The notes below the pieces were generated by a model that was not told the DNA's origin, did no database searches, and was given only the letters and a program-made list of their open reading frames with translations. Source: DATADD01 sp046262355 (GTDB lineage: Bacteria > Actinomycetota > CADDZG01 > WHSQ01). Taken from it: a DNA stretch of 64,000 nt. Shown piece by piece: positions 17,411-26,679 of the stretch. The stretch is taken from the NCBI GenBank assembly GCA_046262355.1, contig JBHEMX010000015.1, positions 1-64,000 on the forward strand, given 5' to 3'. Each line of letters begins with the position of its first letter. Positions within the stretch are counted from its first letter, which is position 1. Position numbers and translations under genes: made by a program.

Positions 17411-18286
17411 TCACGGGACGATCTTCGTGATCGGCATCTCCACTATGTCCTCGGCTCCGGCTGCCTTGAGACGCGGGATCAGCGTGTTTATCGTCGCCTT
17501 GGGCACGACGGTCTCGACCGCGAAGAAGCCTCGCTCCGCGAGCTCGGACACCGTCGGCGCGCGCATGGCCGGAAGCAACTCGACCACGGCCCGAAGCTCG
17601 TCCTTGCCGACGTTCAGCTTTACGAGCACGCGTCCGCGCGCGTCGATCGCTCCCTTGAGCAGGATCGTTAGCTCGTTGATCGCCCTGCGCTTCTCCTCGT
17701 GCGCATGCGAGGCTCGGTTTGCAATCAGCTGGGTCCTCGACTCGAGTAGCACATCGACGATCTCCATGCCGTTGCGCCGGAGGGTCGCGCCGGTCTCGGT
17801 GAGGTCGACGATCGCATCCACGATCTCGGGCACCTTCGCCTCCGTCGCTCCGTAGGACAGGAAGATGCGTACAGGGATGCCGAGGCGCTCGAAGTAGGCC
17901 TTGGTCAGGTTGGGCAGCTCTGTCGAGATGCGCGCGTGCGGCTTGATCTGCTCGGGGCTCGTGACGCCGGAGTCGCGCGGCACGGCAAGCACGATCTTGA
18001 CCGCGGAGCCCGTCACCCGCGAGTACGGCAGGGCCGTGACCTTCTCGACGTCGGCACCCGTCTCTGCGATCCAATCCTCCCCGGTGACGCCGAGGTCGAA
18101 GAACCCCTCCGCCACGTAGGTGGGTATCTCCTGCGGTCGCAGGATCGCCACCGAGGCGATGCGCGGGTCCTCGATTGAGCCGCGGTACTCGCGCTCGGAG
18201 GTCCTCCTCAGCTTGAGGTCGGCGGCGTCGAGCAGCTCGAGTGTCGCCTGCTCGAGCGATCCCTTCGGTATGACGAGTTTCAGCAT
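17411..18286 (-). CDS. hisG: ATP phosphoribosyltransferase, long form
   Basis: First step of histidine synthesis. The 291-residue protein begins MLKLVIPKGSLEQATLELL. It has the PRPP-binding stretch IVDAIVDLTETGATLRRNG and a C-terminal ACT-like regulatory domain ending RLKAAGAEDIVEMPI. The long form works without HisZ. No other his gene is nearby. It is the last gene after ribH, with about 6 bases between them, so it is tied to the FMN riboswitch transcript unless it has its own promoter. Confidence 0.95.
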   Translation of the reverse strand: MLKLVIPKGSLEQATLELLDAADLKLRRTSEREYRGSIEDPRIASVAILRPQEIPTYVAEGFFDLGVTGEDWIAETGADVEKVTALPYSRVTGSAVKIVLAVPRDSGVTSPEQIKPHARISTELPNLTKAYFERLGIPVRIFLSYGATEAKVPEIVDAIVDLTETGATLRRNGMEIVDVLLESRTQLIANRASHAHEEKRRAINELTILLKGAIDARGRVLVKLNVGKDELRAVVELLPAMRAPTVSELAERGFFAVETVVPKATINTLIPRLKAAGAEDIVEMPITKIVP

Positions 18287-18292
18287 GCCGCC

Positions 18293-18775
18293 TCAGACGT
18301 CGGTAGCGGGCTTGGGCAACGAGGCCAGGAGGTTGGCCATCTCGATGGCGGCCAGCGCCGCCTCGAACCCCTTGTTGCCCATCTTGCCACCGGCGCGCTG
18401 GGCTGCCTGATCGGAGGTCTCGGTGGTGAGGACCCCAAACGTGATCGGCACCCCCGTGGAGCGAGATGCCGCGGCGATGCCCGTGGCGGCCCCGCCCGCG
18501 ACGAAGTCGAAGTGCGGGGTCTCGCCACGTATGACCGCGCCGACGCACACGATCGCGTCGACCTCCCCCGAGGACGCGATGCGCGCCGCCGCCGAGGGGA
18601 TCTCGAAGGCGCCGGGAACCCAGGTGAGCGACAGGTCGTCTTCGGGCGCGCCGTGTCGCCTCAGGCAATCCAGCGCTCCGTCGACGAGGCGCTGCGTCAC
18701 CATCTCGTTGAAGCGGGCGGCGACGACGGCGACGCGCAGATGACGCGCGTCCAGCGATCCGGTGAAAATCCTCAC
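18293..18775 (-). CDS. ribH: 6,7-dimethyl-8-ribityllumazine synthase
   Basis: Condenses the ribityl pyrimidine with the four-carbon unit. The 160 residues include VVAARFNEMVTQRLVDGA, WVPGAFEIPSAA, GAVIRGETPHFDFV and FGVLTTET, all family signatures. The GTG start overlaps the ribBA stop as GTGA. Confidence 0.96.
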   Translation of the reverse strand: MRIFTGSLDARHLRVAVVAARFNEMVTQRLVDGALDCLRRHGAPEDDLSLTWVPGAFEIPSAAARIASSGEVDAIVCVGAVIRGETPHFDFVAGGAATGIAAASRSTGVPITFGVLTTETSDQAAQRAGGKMGNKGFEAALAAIEMANLLASLPKPATDV

Positions 18776-20040
18776 GGCCGCATCTCCTTCCCGTCGATGA
18801 CGCCGTCGACGCCCACGGGCTCCGGTGGATCGACGGCGCCGATCATGTCGATCAGGTGACCGAGCTTGTCGCGCTTGGTCTCGAGGTATCGCAGATTCTC
18901 CGAGTTCGGAGCGCTCTCGAGCGGGACGCGCTCGACGATGCGCAACCCGTATCCCTCGAGGCCCGCTCGCTTGGTCGGATTGTTCGTGAGCAGGCGCATC
19001 GTCGAGATCCCAAGATCCACGAGTATCTGAGCACCGACACCATAGTCGCGCGCGTCCGGTGCGAAGCCGAGCTCGACGTTCGCCTCGACGGTATCCAGGC
19101 CCGCGTCCTGAAGGGCGTACGCCTCGAGCTTGTGGCGCAGTCCGATCCCGCGGCCCTCGTGACCGCGCATGTATACGACGACGCCTTCCTCCTCTTGCGC
19201 GACCTTGCGCATGGCATCGTGCAGCTGCATCCCGCAATCGCAACGGATGCTGCCGAGCACATCACCCGTGAAGCACTCGGAGTGCACGCGCACGAGCACA
19301 TCGTCGCGTCCCGCCGGATCCCCCTTCACGAGGGCGATATGGGTACGTCCATCGTCCGACTCGTAGGCGACCGCGCGAAACACTCCGTAGGCGGTGGGGA
19401 TGCGCGCCTCCGTCACCCTGTGCACCAGCTTCTCGCGGCGGCGCCTGTAGGCGATGAGATCGGCTATCGAGATCAGCTTGAGCCCCTGCGCCCGTGCGAA
19501 GCGATCGAGGTCCGGCATGCGCGCCATCGTGCCGTCCTCGTTGACGACCTCGCATAGCACGCCCGCCGGCTCGAGGCCGGCGAGGCGCGCCAGATCGACC
19601 GCCGCCTCGGTGTGTCCGGCGCGCCGGAGCACGCCGCCCGGCGTGTAGCGCAACGGAAAGACGTGACCCGGTCGCGCGAGGTCTTGGGGCGTCGCCCGCG
19701 CGTCGAGCAGAGCACGCACCGTCACCGCGCGGTCTTGCGCGGAGATCCCGGTGCTGACCCCGTGCCGAGCATCGACGCTTACCGTGAACGCGGTACCCAT
19801 CGTCTCGGAGTTGTTGGGCGCCATGAGCGGGAGATCGAGCTCTCTCAGGCGTTCGCCCTCCATCGGCACGCAGATGATCCCCGAGCAGTGCCGCACCATG
19901 AACGCTATCGTCCGGGCGCTCACTTTCTCGGCGGCAAGCACCAGGTCGCCCTCGTTCTCACGCGCTTCGTCGTCGACGACGACGACCATCCTTCCGGCGC
20001 GTATCTCGTCGATCGCCTCGTCTATCCGTGCAAGCCCCAT
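18772..20040 (-). CDS. ribBA: Bifunctional 3,4-dihydroxybutanone-4-phosphate synthase/GTP cyclohydrolase II
   Basis: Residues 1-200 are the RibB domain, with DDEARENEGDLVLAAE and RAGHTEAAVDL. Residues about 205-400 are the RibA domain, with the zinc ligands in SECFTGDVLGSIRCDCG and the RGHEGRGIGL loop. The short C-terminal tail after about residue 400 is variable. The start ATG gives MGLARIDEAIDEIRAG. It supplies both precursors that RibH and RibD/E use. Confidence 0.96.
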   Translation of the reverse strand: MGLARIDEAIDEIRAGRMVVVVDDEARENEGDLVLAAEKVSARTIAFMVRHCSGIICVPMEGERLRELDLPLMAPNNSETMGTAFTVSVDARHGVSTGISAQDRAVTVRALLDARATPQDLARPGHVFPLRYTPGGVLRRAGHTEAAVDLARLAGLEPAGVLCEVVNEDGTMARMPDLDRFARAQGLKLISIADLIAYRRRREKLVHRVTEARIPTAYGVFRAVAYESDDGRTHIALVKGDPAGRDDVLVRVHSECFTGDVLGSIRCDCGMQLHDAMRKVAQEEEGVVVYMRGHEGRGIGLRHKLEAYALQDAGLDTVEANVELGFAPDARDYGVGAQILVDLGISTMRLLTNNPTKRAGLEGYGLRIVERVPLESAPNSENLRYLETKRDKLGHLIDMIGAVDPPEPVGVDGVIDGKEMRP

Positions 20041-20068
20041 CGCCCTTCCCTTCCTTCGTCATCGGCGC

Positions 20069-20674
20069 TCATCCCGCCCCCTGCTCGAAACCCGTAGTCA
20101 ACCGCTCCACGTACTTGGCGATGACGTCCAGCTCCAGGTTGGCCCGGAACCCGACATCGGCTGCGCCGAGGGTCGTCGCGTCCAGCGTGTGGGGGATGAG
20201 GGCCACCTCGAAGCTCGTACGCCCCACATCCGCGACCGTGAGCGAAACGCCGTCCAGCGCCACGGAGCCCTTGCGCACGATGTAGCGCAGAGCGTCCTCC
20301 TCGGCCCGCCACCACGATCGGCGAGAGCCATCGTCGTCCTCGACGCGCAGCACGGTCGCGATCCCGTCCACGTGCCCCTGCACGAGGTGACCACCGAGCC
20401 GGTCGGCAAGGCGCGCCGGCAGCTCGATGTTGACGCGTTGACCGCGCGCCGCCTCGTCGATCGTCGTGCGCGCCTGCGTCTCCTCGACGACCTGCACCAG
20501 GAAGCGTCTGCGATGGACCTCGACCGCGGTTAGGCAGATGCCGTTGACCGCGACCGAGTCTCCCCGCTTCAGTTCCTTCGCGGTAGCGGGAGCGTCTATC
20601 TCCAGCTCCATGAGCCCACTGCGCTGTTTGACGGCCCGGATCACACCGAGGTGCGTGACGATGCCGGTGAACAT
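20069..20674 (-). CDS. ribE: Riboflavin synthase, alpha chain
   Basis: Dismutates lumazine to riboflavin. The 201 residues are two lumazine-binding repeats: MFTGIVTHLGVI...DSVAVNGICLT and HLVQGHVDG...GSVALDGVSLTV. The ATG overlaps the ribD stop (TGATG). Confidence 0.96.
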   Translation of the reverse strand: MFTGIVTHLGVIRAVKQRSGLMELEIDAPATAKELKRGDSVAVNGICLTAVEVHRRRFLVQVVEETQARTTIDEAARGQRVNIELPARLADRLGGHLVQGHVDGIATVLRVEDDDGSRRSWWRAEEDALRYIVRKGSVALDGVSLTVADVGRTSFEVALIPHTLDATTLGAADVGFRANLELDVIAKYVERLTTGFEQGAG

Positions 20675-21774
20675 CAGCCCGGGCCCTCTGGGCGCACCGC
20701 TGCCGAGGGCTCGAGCACGACCACGACGTCCTCGCCGCAGCGCTCGGCACTCGTGCACCTCCAGCGACTTGCGTCCGCCATGGTGTTCACGCCGATGTCG
20801 GCGAGGGCCGCCCCGCCCTCGCCGAGAAGCAGCGAGCCGTAGTTGAGCTCCAGTCGATCGACGAGTCGCTCGCGCAGGAGCGACGTCGCGAGGCGCGCGC
20901 CGCCTTCGCACAGGACCTCCAACATCCCCCGGCGCCCGAGGACCTCGAGCAGCGCGCGCAGGTCCACTCCGCCGCCCCGCTCCCCCAGCACGAGGACCTC
21001 GGCACCGGCCTCCTTCCACGCCGTCTGGATCTCGTGCGGGGCCCGGTCCGTCGTGGCGACGATGACATGAGCATCGGGAGCGAAGACCGCCGCGTCGGCA
21101 AGCACGCGGCCCGACGAATCGACCACGATGCGCGCCGGGCGGCGCGCATCCGGCCTATGACGAGCGCTGAGACGCGGGTCGTCCCGGAGGACCGTTCCAG
21201 AGCCGACCATGACCGCGTCGACGGCGGCGCGGCGCACGTGGACGGCTCGACGCGCCGCACCTCCTGTTATCCAGCGCGCCGATCCGTCGCGCGCGCTCAT
21301 CCGGCCGTCGAGCGACAGAGCCAACTTGAGCGAAACGAACGGTGACCCCGTCGTTCTCTGGTGCAGGTATGCCCGGTTCAGGAGAAGAGCCTCCCCGGCG
21401 AGCACACCCGTCGCGACCTCGACGCCCCGCCGGCGCAGGTAGGCGAAGCCGCGCCCGCGCATGCGCGCGTCGGGGTCTTCGATCGCGGCCACCACGCGCG
21501 CCACACCCGCGTCGGCAAGCACGGGGGCGCAGGGAGGCGTCAGGCCGTCGTGGCAGCACGGCTCGAGGTTCACGTACAGGGTCGAGCCGGCGGCGTCGAC
21601 GCCCGCGAGCGCCTCGATCTCCGCGTGCGGCGCGCCGGGCCCGCGATGGAAACCCTCGCCGAGCGGCGCCCCGTCGCGCACGACTAGCGCGCCCACGCGC
21701 GGGTTCGGAGACGTGAACGTAGCGCGCCGCGCGAACTCGATCGCTCGGGCCATATAGCGCTCGTCGTCGCTCAT
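20674..21774 (-). CDS. ribD: Bifunctional diaminohydroxyphosphoribosylaminopyrimidine deaminase/reductase
   Basis: N-terminal deaminase (residues 1-145) with zinc site PHAEIEAL and EPCCHDGLTPPC. The C-terminal reductase (about 150-360) carries FVSLKLALSLDGR, GSGTVLRDDPRL and CEGGARLATSLL. The ATG at 21774 (MSDDERYMARAIEFARR) is the best start; 366 residues. First gene under the FMN riboswitch. Confidence 0.95.
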   Translation of the reverse strand: MSDDERYMARAIEFARRATFTSPNPRVGALVVRDGAPLGEGFHRGPGAPHAEIEALAGVDAAGSTLYVNLEPCCHDGLTPPCAPVLADAGVARVVAAIEDPDARMRGRGFAYLRRRGVEVATGVLAGEALLLNRAYLHQRTTGSPFVSLKLALSLDGRMSARDGSARWITGGAARRAVHVRRAAVDAVMVGSGTVLRDDPRLSARHRPDARRPARIVVDSSGRVLADAAVFAPDAHVIVATTDRAPHEIQTAWKEAGAEVLVLGERGGGVDLRALLEVLGRRGMLEVLCEGGARLATSLLRERLVDRLELNYGSLLLGEGGAALADIGVNTMADASRWRCTSAERCGEDVVVVLEPSAAVRPEGPG

Positions 21775-21848
21775 CGACGTCACTCTCACTCCCCAACACA
21801 TCGGGGCTCGAAGGCGACGACGAGCCGCGCGCGGATGCGGCGACTGCG

Positions 21849-22017
21849 CCTCTTCTCCCATCCGGACTTCTCGCCGCTTACGTCGATGCTGCGGCGATTC
21901 ACCGTCGGTCCCGGGATCTCACCGGGTCGGCCCCCGCCTGAGCGGAGGTTCGCGGACTATCGGCGGAGGTGCTCCGCCTGACCGCCGGTCGGGGATCTCA
22001 CCCTGCCCCGAAGAGGT
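21849..22017 (-). promoter_or_regulatory. FMN riboswitch (RFN element)
   Basis: Read leftwards it starts TTCGGGGCAGGGTGAGATCC then CCGACCGGCGGT, contains the second GGTGAGATCCCGGGACCGAC block, and closes with GTCCGGATGGGAGAAGA. These are the conserved RFN blocks. It lies 75 bases before ribD and should switch the whole ribD-E-BA-H(-hisG) operon off when FMN is abundant. The expression platform is not obvious; there is no U-tract terminator. Confidence 0.97.
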
Positions 22018-22053
22018 CTGACCAAGTTGTCGCGAAGAGTATAGAGCGGCCGC

Positions 22054-23493
22054 TCAGCGGTCGAGGCGGATCACGCGCCGGCGCCGCTCGCCCTCGGCAG
22101 GGGGCGCGCCCCGGGCGCTGCGGCGCTCCGCGGCGGTGCGCCGATCGAAGGCATAGCCCGATCCCGTCCGGCGCTTGGCGAAACGCTTCATCTCCGTCGC
22201 TATCTCAGACGCCTCCCAGTGGTTGGTCAGCGGCCGGTGCTCGTTGGTCGCGATGCCGATCGAGATCGTCGAGATCGGGTAGCGCCTCAACTCTCCCAGG
22301 CGGTCGGTCATCTCGATGTATCCCCGGCCGGCGTCCTCGGGATCGTATAGAGACAGGATCGTTCGGTCCCATGCGTCGATGACGTCGCGCGCCACCGCCT
22401 CGGCCGAGCCGGCATCCACGAGCGCGATGACGTCGTCTCCTCCGACGTGGCCGACGAAGCCATCGCGCGCGTGACGGCGCACCGCGTCGGTGGTGCAGGT
22501 GGCCTCCAACCTGATCGCCTCGTCCCCGCGTAGGAACCCGTAGTAGTCATTGAAAGCCTTGAAGTTGTCGAGGTCTATGTACATCAGCGCGAACAGGCGC
22601 CCCTCCCCCGTCCGTTGCTTGAGCTCGCGCTCGATCTGAACGTTGCCCGGAAGGTAGGTCAACGGGCTGAGCGCCGTGGTCTCCTGCTTCGTTCTCAGAG
22701 CCGACGTCACGCGCATCTGAAGCTCGACCGGATCCAGGGGCTTGATGACGTAATCACTCGCCTCGAGCGCGATCTCGGCGACCTTGTCGGTGGCGATCGA
22801 ACGGTCCACGAGCATGACCACCGGGATGTTCCCGGTGGCCGGCTCGCTCCGCAGACGGCGGCATAGCTCGTAGGCGTCCAGCTCGGGCGCGGCTGTGTCC
22901 AGCAAGACGAGATCCGGACGAGCATCGCCGACGACCTCGAGCGCCGACGCGTCGTCCGAGACGGCGATCACCTCCGCACCGCTCGCGCTCAAGCTCGCCT
23001 CCAGCGCGCGTTCAGCGTCCGCCTCTCCCTCCACCTCTCCCTCCGCAACGACGATCACGAGCGAGCTCAGGTCCACGCCGACGGACGTCGCTTCGCCGCG
23101 CGCCGTGTGGGCGACCTCCTTGACGACGGTGGCGATCTCATCGGGATCGAGGCCCTTCTCGAGGAAACGGTCGGCGCCGAGCGCAAGAGCGCGCGCCGCC
23201 ATGTTGCCGTCCTCGAGCCCGGACAGCACAACCACCTTCGTGCGCGGGGATACCTCGAGTATGCGCGGCAGGGCCTCAAGGCCACCCATCACCGGCATGG
23301 CCAGATCCAGGATCACGATGTCCGGCTGCAAGCGCTGCGCCAGCTCGATGGCCTGCCGGCCGTTGTGGGCCGCGCCGACCACCTCCATGTCCTCGTGGAA
23401 GCCGAGCTCCATGCTGAGCAACAGCAGGATGTCCTCCGTGTCGTCGCACAACAGCACGCGCGTCGCGCCGGAGGTGCCTCTTGCCGTCGTCAC
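22054..23493 (-). CDS. Two REC domains plus atypical GGDEF domain (479 aa)
   Basis: The first receiver (residues about 12-130) has the acidic pair CDD and phospho-Asp in IVILDLAMPV. The second (about 145-270) has LVLLDTAAPE and a K-P-L-D end. The GGDEF-like domain starts SPLTYLPGNVQIE and has MYIDLDNFKAFND, but the active-site loop reads GGDDV instead of GGDEF, so cyclase activity is doubtful. The C-terminus is Arg-rich. The GTG start overlaps the previous gene's stop as GTGA. With its neighbour it forms a tandem pair of response regulators behind rpe. Confidence 0.88.
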   Translation of the reverse strand: MTTARGTSGATRVLLCDDTEDILLLLSMELGFHEDMEVVGAAHNGRQAIELAQRLQPDIVILDLAMPVMGGLEALPRILEVSPRTKVVVLSGLEDGNMAARALALGADRFLEKGLDPDEIATVVKEVAHTARGEATSVGVDLSSLVIVVAEGEVEGEADAERALEASLSASGAEVIAVSDDASALEVVGDARPDLVLLDTAAPELDAYELCRRLRSEPATGNIPVVMLVDRSIATDKVAEIALEASDYVIKPLDPVELQMRVTSALRTKQETTALSPLTYLPGNVQIERELKQRTGEGRLFALMYIDLDNFKAFNDYYGFLRGDEAIRLEATCTTDAVRRHARDGFVGHVGGDDVIALVDAGSAEAVARDVIDAWDRTILSLYDPEDAGRGYIEMTDRLGELRRYPISTISIGIATNEHRPLTNHWEASEIATEMKRFAKRRTGSGYAFDRRTAAERRSARGAPPAEGERRRRVIRLDR

Positions 23494-24449
23494 TCAGGAC
23501 CCCGTCCCGGATCGGCGCTACGCCGGTCGACCGAGTAACTCGAGGCCGGGCGCCGCTTCGAGAACCGCCTCATGTCGGTCGCGATCTCGGTCGCCTCCCA
23601 GTGGCTCGTGAGCCGCCTGTGTGCGTTCGTGGCGACGCCGACGGACACGGTGATCAGGGGGAAGTGATGCACCTGGTTGCGCCGGTCCGTTACATCTATG
23701 TATCCGCGCTCCGCGTCCTCATCGTCGTAGAGGCCGGGCACGGCTCGATCCCAGCCCTTGACGATCTCAGACGCGATGTCTTCGGCCGCCGACGCCTCGA
23801 CGACCGCGACGAAGTCATCGCCCCCGATGTGTGCGACGAAGCCCTTGACGCGGTCGTGCAGGCGAACCGCCGCAGTGACCCGATCCGCAAGCGTCTTGAT
23901 CGCCGTCTCACCGCGCTCGAAACCATAGCGATCGTTGAACGCCTTGAAGCTGTCGAGGTCTATGTACATCACGGCGAACGGCGCGCCCACCGCGACGCGC
24001 GCGGCCACCTCTTGTTGCATCTCGACGTGTCCGGGAAGCTGCGTCAAGGGGCTGACCGACCTCGTCTCGCGCGCTCGCCGCAGCGCCGACTTCACGCGCG
24101 CGATGAGCTCGACGGGATCGAACGGCTTGATGATGTAGTCGTCCGCTCCCTTGGTCAGCCCGACGACCTTGTCGGCAGACAGGGCGCGCGCCGTGAGCAT
24201 GATCACGGAGATGTGCTTGGTGCGGCCCTGGTCGCGGATCCGTCGACAGACCTCGAAGCCGTCGACTTTCGGCATCATGACGTCGAGCAGCACGAGATCG
24301 GGAAGCAGATCGTTTGCCTGCTCTAGGGCCTGCTCGCCGTCGGATGCGACGCTGACGTCGAAGCCCTCGAGGCGAAGGTTGACCTCCACGAAGCGAACGA
24401 TGTCGTTGTCGTCATCGGCGACGAGGACCAGACCAGGATCCAAGCTCAC
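23490..24449 (-). CDS. REC-GGDEF response regulator (319 aa)
   Basis: Receiver with ADDDNDIVRF, phospho-Asp in LVLLDVMMPKVDGFE and Lys in DYIIKPFDP, then a GGDEF-family domain (SPLTQLPGHVEM, MYIDLDSFKAFND). The signature loop is HIGGDDFVAVV, that is GGDDF, so one catalytic position is Asp not Glu. It resembles the partner at 22054 over the output domain, so they are probably duplicates. The GTG overlaps the rpe stop as GTGA. No histidine kinase is adjacent. Confidence 0.9.
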   Translation of the reverse strand: MSLDPGLVLVADDDNDIVRFVEVNLRLEGFDVSVASDGEQALEQANDLLPDLVLLDVMMPKVDGFEVCRRIRDQGRTKHISVIMLTARALSADKVVGLTKGADDYIIKPFDPVELIARVKSALRRARETRSVSPLTQLPGHVEMQQEVAARVAVGAPFAVMYIDLDSFKAFNDRYGFERGETAIKTLADRVTAAVRLHDRVKGFVAHIGGDDFVAVVEASAAEDIASEIVKGWDRAVPGLYDDEDAERGYIDVTDRRNQVHHFPLITVSVGVATNAHRRLTSHWEATEIATDMRRFSKRRPASSYSVDRRSADPGRGPE

Positions 24450-25129
24450 GACGGATGCCGCTCGGGCGCGATGACATCGAGTCTGCCTCTGAGGCGAGCG
24501 GCGGCGGCGGGAGCGTCGATCCCGTCGTATATCGCGCTGCCCGCGACGATGATGTCGGCTCCCCCCGCCACGACCTCATCGATGGTGGATAGGTTCACTC
24601 CTCCGTCCACCTCTACGTCCGCCTCGGCGCCCACGGCCTCGATCATCTCCTTCGCCCGGCGGATCTTCGGCACCATCTCGTGCATGAAGCTCTGGCCGCC
24701 GAAGCCCGGTCGGACCGTCATCATAAGGACGACCGCCAAGCGGCCCAGATAAGGAGCGATGACGTCCACCGGCACGTCGGGGTGCACGGCGATGCCCGCC
24801 CCCGCTCCGTGGGACTCGATCTCATCGATGACCGCGGCCGGGTCGCCCACGGCCTCGGGATGGAACGAGATGCGAGCCCCTCCGGCCGCGGCGAAGGAGC
24901 CGGCGTAGCGAGCCGGGTCGGTGATCATCAGATGCACGTGCAGGGGGTTGTCGCAGGCCGCCCTCACGGCCGCGACGACCGCGGGGCCGAAGGTCAGGTT
25001 GGGCACGTAGTGGCCGTCCATGACGTCGAGGTGGAACCAGTCCACCGTCGCCGCAACCGCAGAGATCTCGTCGCCGAGGTGGCCGAAGTCCGCCGACAGG
25101 ATGGAGGGAGCCAGGGACACACGCGCCAT
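24446..25129 (-). CDS. rpe: Ribulose-phosphate 3-epimerase
   Basis: Pentose-phosphate pathway TIM-barrel enzyme. The 227 residues begin MARVSLAPSILSADFGHLG and carry the metal ligands in DWFHLDVMDGHYVPNL, HLMITDP, VLMMTVRPGFGGQSF and DVEVDGGVN. It follows fmt after 5 bases. Confidence 0.96.
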   Translation of the reverse strand: MARVSLAPSILSADFGHLGDEISAVAATVDWFHLDVMDGHYVPNLTFGPAVVAAVRAACDNPLHVHLMITDPARYAGSFAAAGGARISFHPEAVGDPAAVIDEIESHGAGAGIAVHPDVPVDVIAPYLGRLAVVLMMTVRPGFGGQSFMHEMVPKIRRAKEMIEAVGAEADVEVDGGVNLSTIDEVVAGGADIIVAGSAIYDGIDAPAAAARLRGRLDVIAPERHPS

Positions 25130-25134
25130 CCGCC

Positions 25135-26061
25135 TTACCTCCCCAGTCGATCGCCGGGCTCGAGGCGCGCTCCGCGCGCCCACTCTGCGCCGGTCATCGG
25201 TAGCTTGCCCGCGGGTTGGACCACGCACAGCTCGAGCCGGCCGTCGCCGGTGCCTACCGCGAGGCCTCGATCCGCCGCCGGCTCGCCCGGCGCGAGACCG
25301 CCGTCGCCCTCGCCGGACCCGACCTCGAGGACCTTCATCCGGACCGCCCTGAAGGTGGTCCATGCGCCGGGGGTGGGGTTCAAGCCCCGGACGAGGTTGC
25401 GGATCCCGGTACTCGAGCGGGTCCACTCGATGCGCGCCTCTTCGGGCGAGATCTTCGGCGCGTAGGTGGCGACCTCGTGGTCCTGTTCCTGCGGCCTCAG
25501 CGAGCCGTCGGCGTAGCCCGGAAGGGAGCGCACGAGGAGCTCTGCGCCGAGCTCGGCGAGGCGCGCGCCGAGGGCGCCGGCGGTCTCCTCCGGATCCACG
25601 GCGACGGCTTCGGCGGCGAGCACCGGACCCTCGTCCATGCCCTCGTCGAGCACCATGAGCGAGACCCCGGTCGCCGGAGAGCCCTCCATCACCGCCCGCT
25701 GCACGGGCGCGGCTCCCCGGAGCTTGGGCAGCAGCGAGAAGTGCAGGTTGACGAACCCGAGGCGCGGGATCTCGAGCAGTGCCCCCGGGAGGATGTGGCC
25801 GTAGGCCACTACCGTGGCGACGTCGGGCGCCAACTCTCGAAGGCGCGCCGCCAGCGCGGGATCGCGCCCCCCGGAGGGCTGGAGCAGCTCCACCCCCGCC
25901 TCGGTCGCGGCGAGCTTCACGGGAGAGGCGCGCTCGGTCATCCCGCGCCCCGCGGGCCGGTCTGGATTCGTGACCACGGCGGCGACCTCGATCGAGGAGG
26001 CGAGCAACGACGCAAGGCTCGGGACGGCCCACTGCGGCGTCCCGAAGAACACTGTCCTCAG
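25135..26061 (-). CDS. fmt: Methionyl-tRNA formyltransferase, apparent CUG start
   Basis: Formylates initiator Met-tRNA. The catalytic region is VNLHFSLLPKLRGAAPVQRA, with the family's HxSLLPxxRG pattern, and the protein starts VFFGTPQWAVPSL. The family's N-terminus is MRxVFFGTP; here the Met position is a CTG at 26061, which overlaps the def stop as CTGA. The first standard start, GTG at 26052, would lose three residues of the first strand. I take CTG as likely (308 residues). It pairs with def as usual. Confidence 0.93.
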   Translation of the reverse strand: MRTVFFGTPQWAVPSLASLLASSIEVAAVVTNPDRPAGRGMTERASPVKLAATEAGVELLQPSGGRDPALAARLRELAPDVATVVAYGHILPGALLEIPRLGFVNLHFSLLPKLRGAAPVQRAVMEGSPATGVSLMVLDEGMDEGPVLAAEAVAVDPEETAGALGARLAELGAELLVRSLPGYADGSLRPQEQDHEVATYAPKISPEEARIEWTRSSTGIRNLVRGLNPTPGAWTTFRAVRMKVLEVGSGEGDGGLAPGEPAADRGLAVGTGDGRLELCVVQPAGKLPMTGAEWARGARLEPGDRLGR

Positions 26062-26594
26062 AGCGTCTCCTCCGGTTCCCGGCGCGCCGGGACCTTCGAC
26101 GGCAGGCCGAGCATCTCCTCGCGGAGCTGCCTCAGCGCCTCGCCGCGCAGCTCCTCGGGCAGGCGATCGATGAACAGGATCCCGTCGAGGTGGTCGATCT
26201 CGTGCTGGCAGACCCTGGCCAGCAGCCCCTCGGCCTCGAGCCTCACCGGGGCGCCGCTCTCCTCGACCCCGGTCACGACCACCTCGGTCGCGCGCGCCAC
26301 GGGGTAGTACAGCCCCGGCACGGAGAGACAGCCCTCTTCTGCCTCGACGCTCTGGTCCGACCGGCTCTCGATCACGGGGTCGATCAGCGCTCCGTGGCGA
26401 TCGTCCACCTCCCACACGAAGATGCGCTCGAGCACGCCCACCTGGGGCCCGGCGAGGCCGACGCCCGGCGCCTCGCGCATCGTCTCGATCATGTTGCGCG
26501 CCAGCGCTCGATGCAGCTCCGTCGGGGGCCCGATCGGGCGCGCCCTCTCGCGCAGCACGGGGTCACCGAAGACCCGGATCGGAAGGATCGCCAC
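26058..26594 (-). CDS. def: Peptide deformylase
   Basis: Removes the N-formyl group of new proteins. The three motifs are GVGLAGPQVGV, EGCLSVPG and the metal-binding QHEIDHLDG. Length is 178. It lies between priA and fmt and is translationally coupled to fmt. Confidence 0.97.
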   Translation of the reverse strand: MAILPIRVFGDPVLRERARPIGPPTELHRALARNMIETMREAPGVGLAGPQVGVLERIFVWEVDDRHGALIDPVIESRSDQSVEAEEGCLSVPGLYYPVARATEVVVTGVEESGAPVRLEAEGLLARVCQHEIDHLDGILFIDRLPEELRGEALRQLREEMLGLPSKVPARREPEETL

Positions 26595-26679
26595 CGGAGC
26601 TCCTTCTCCTCTCTCGTTCTCGAGCGGCGCGCACGCTCGAGGCTCCGCTCATCTCGATGAAGGTCCAGGCATGGCCGGC

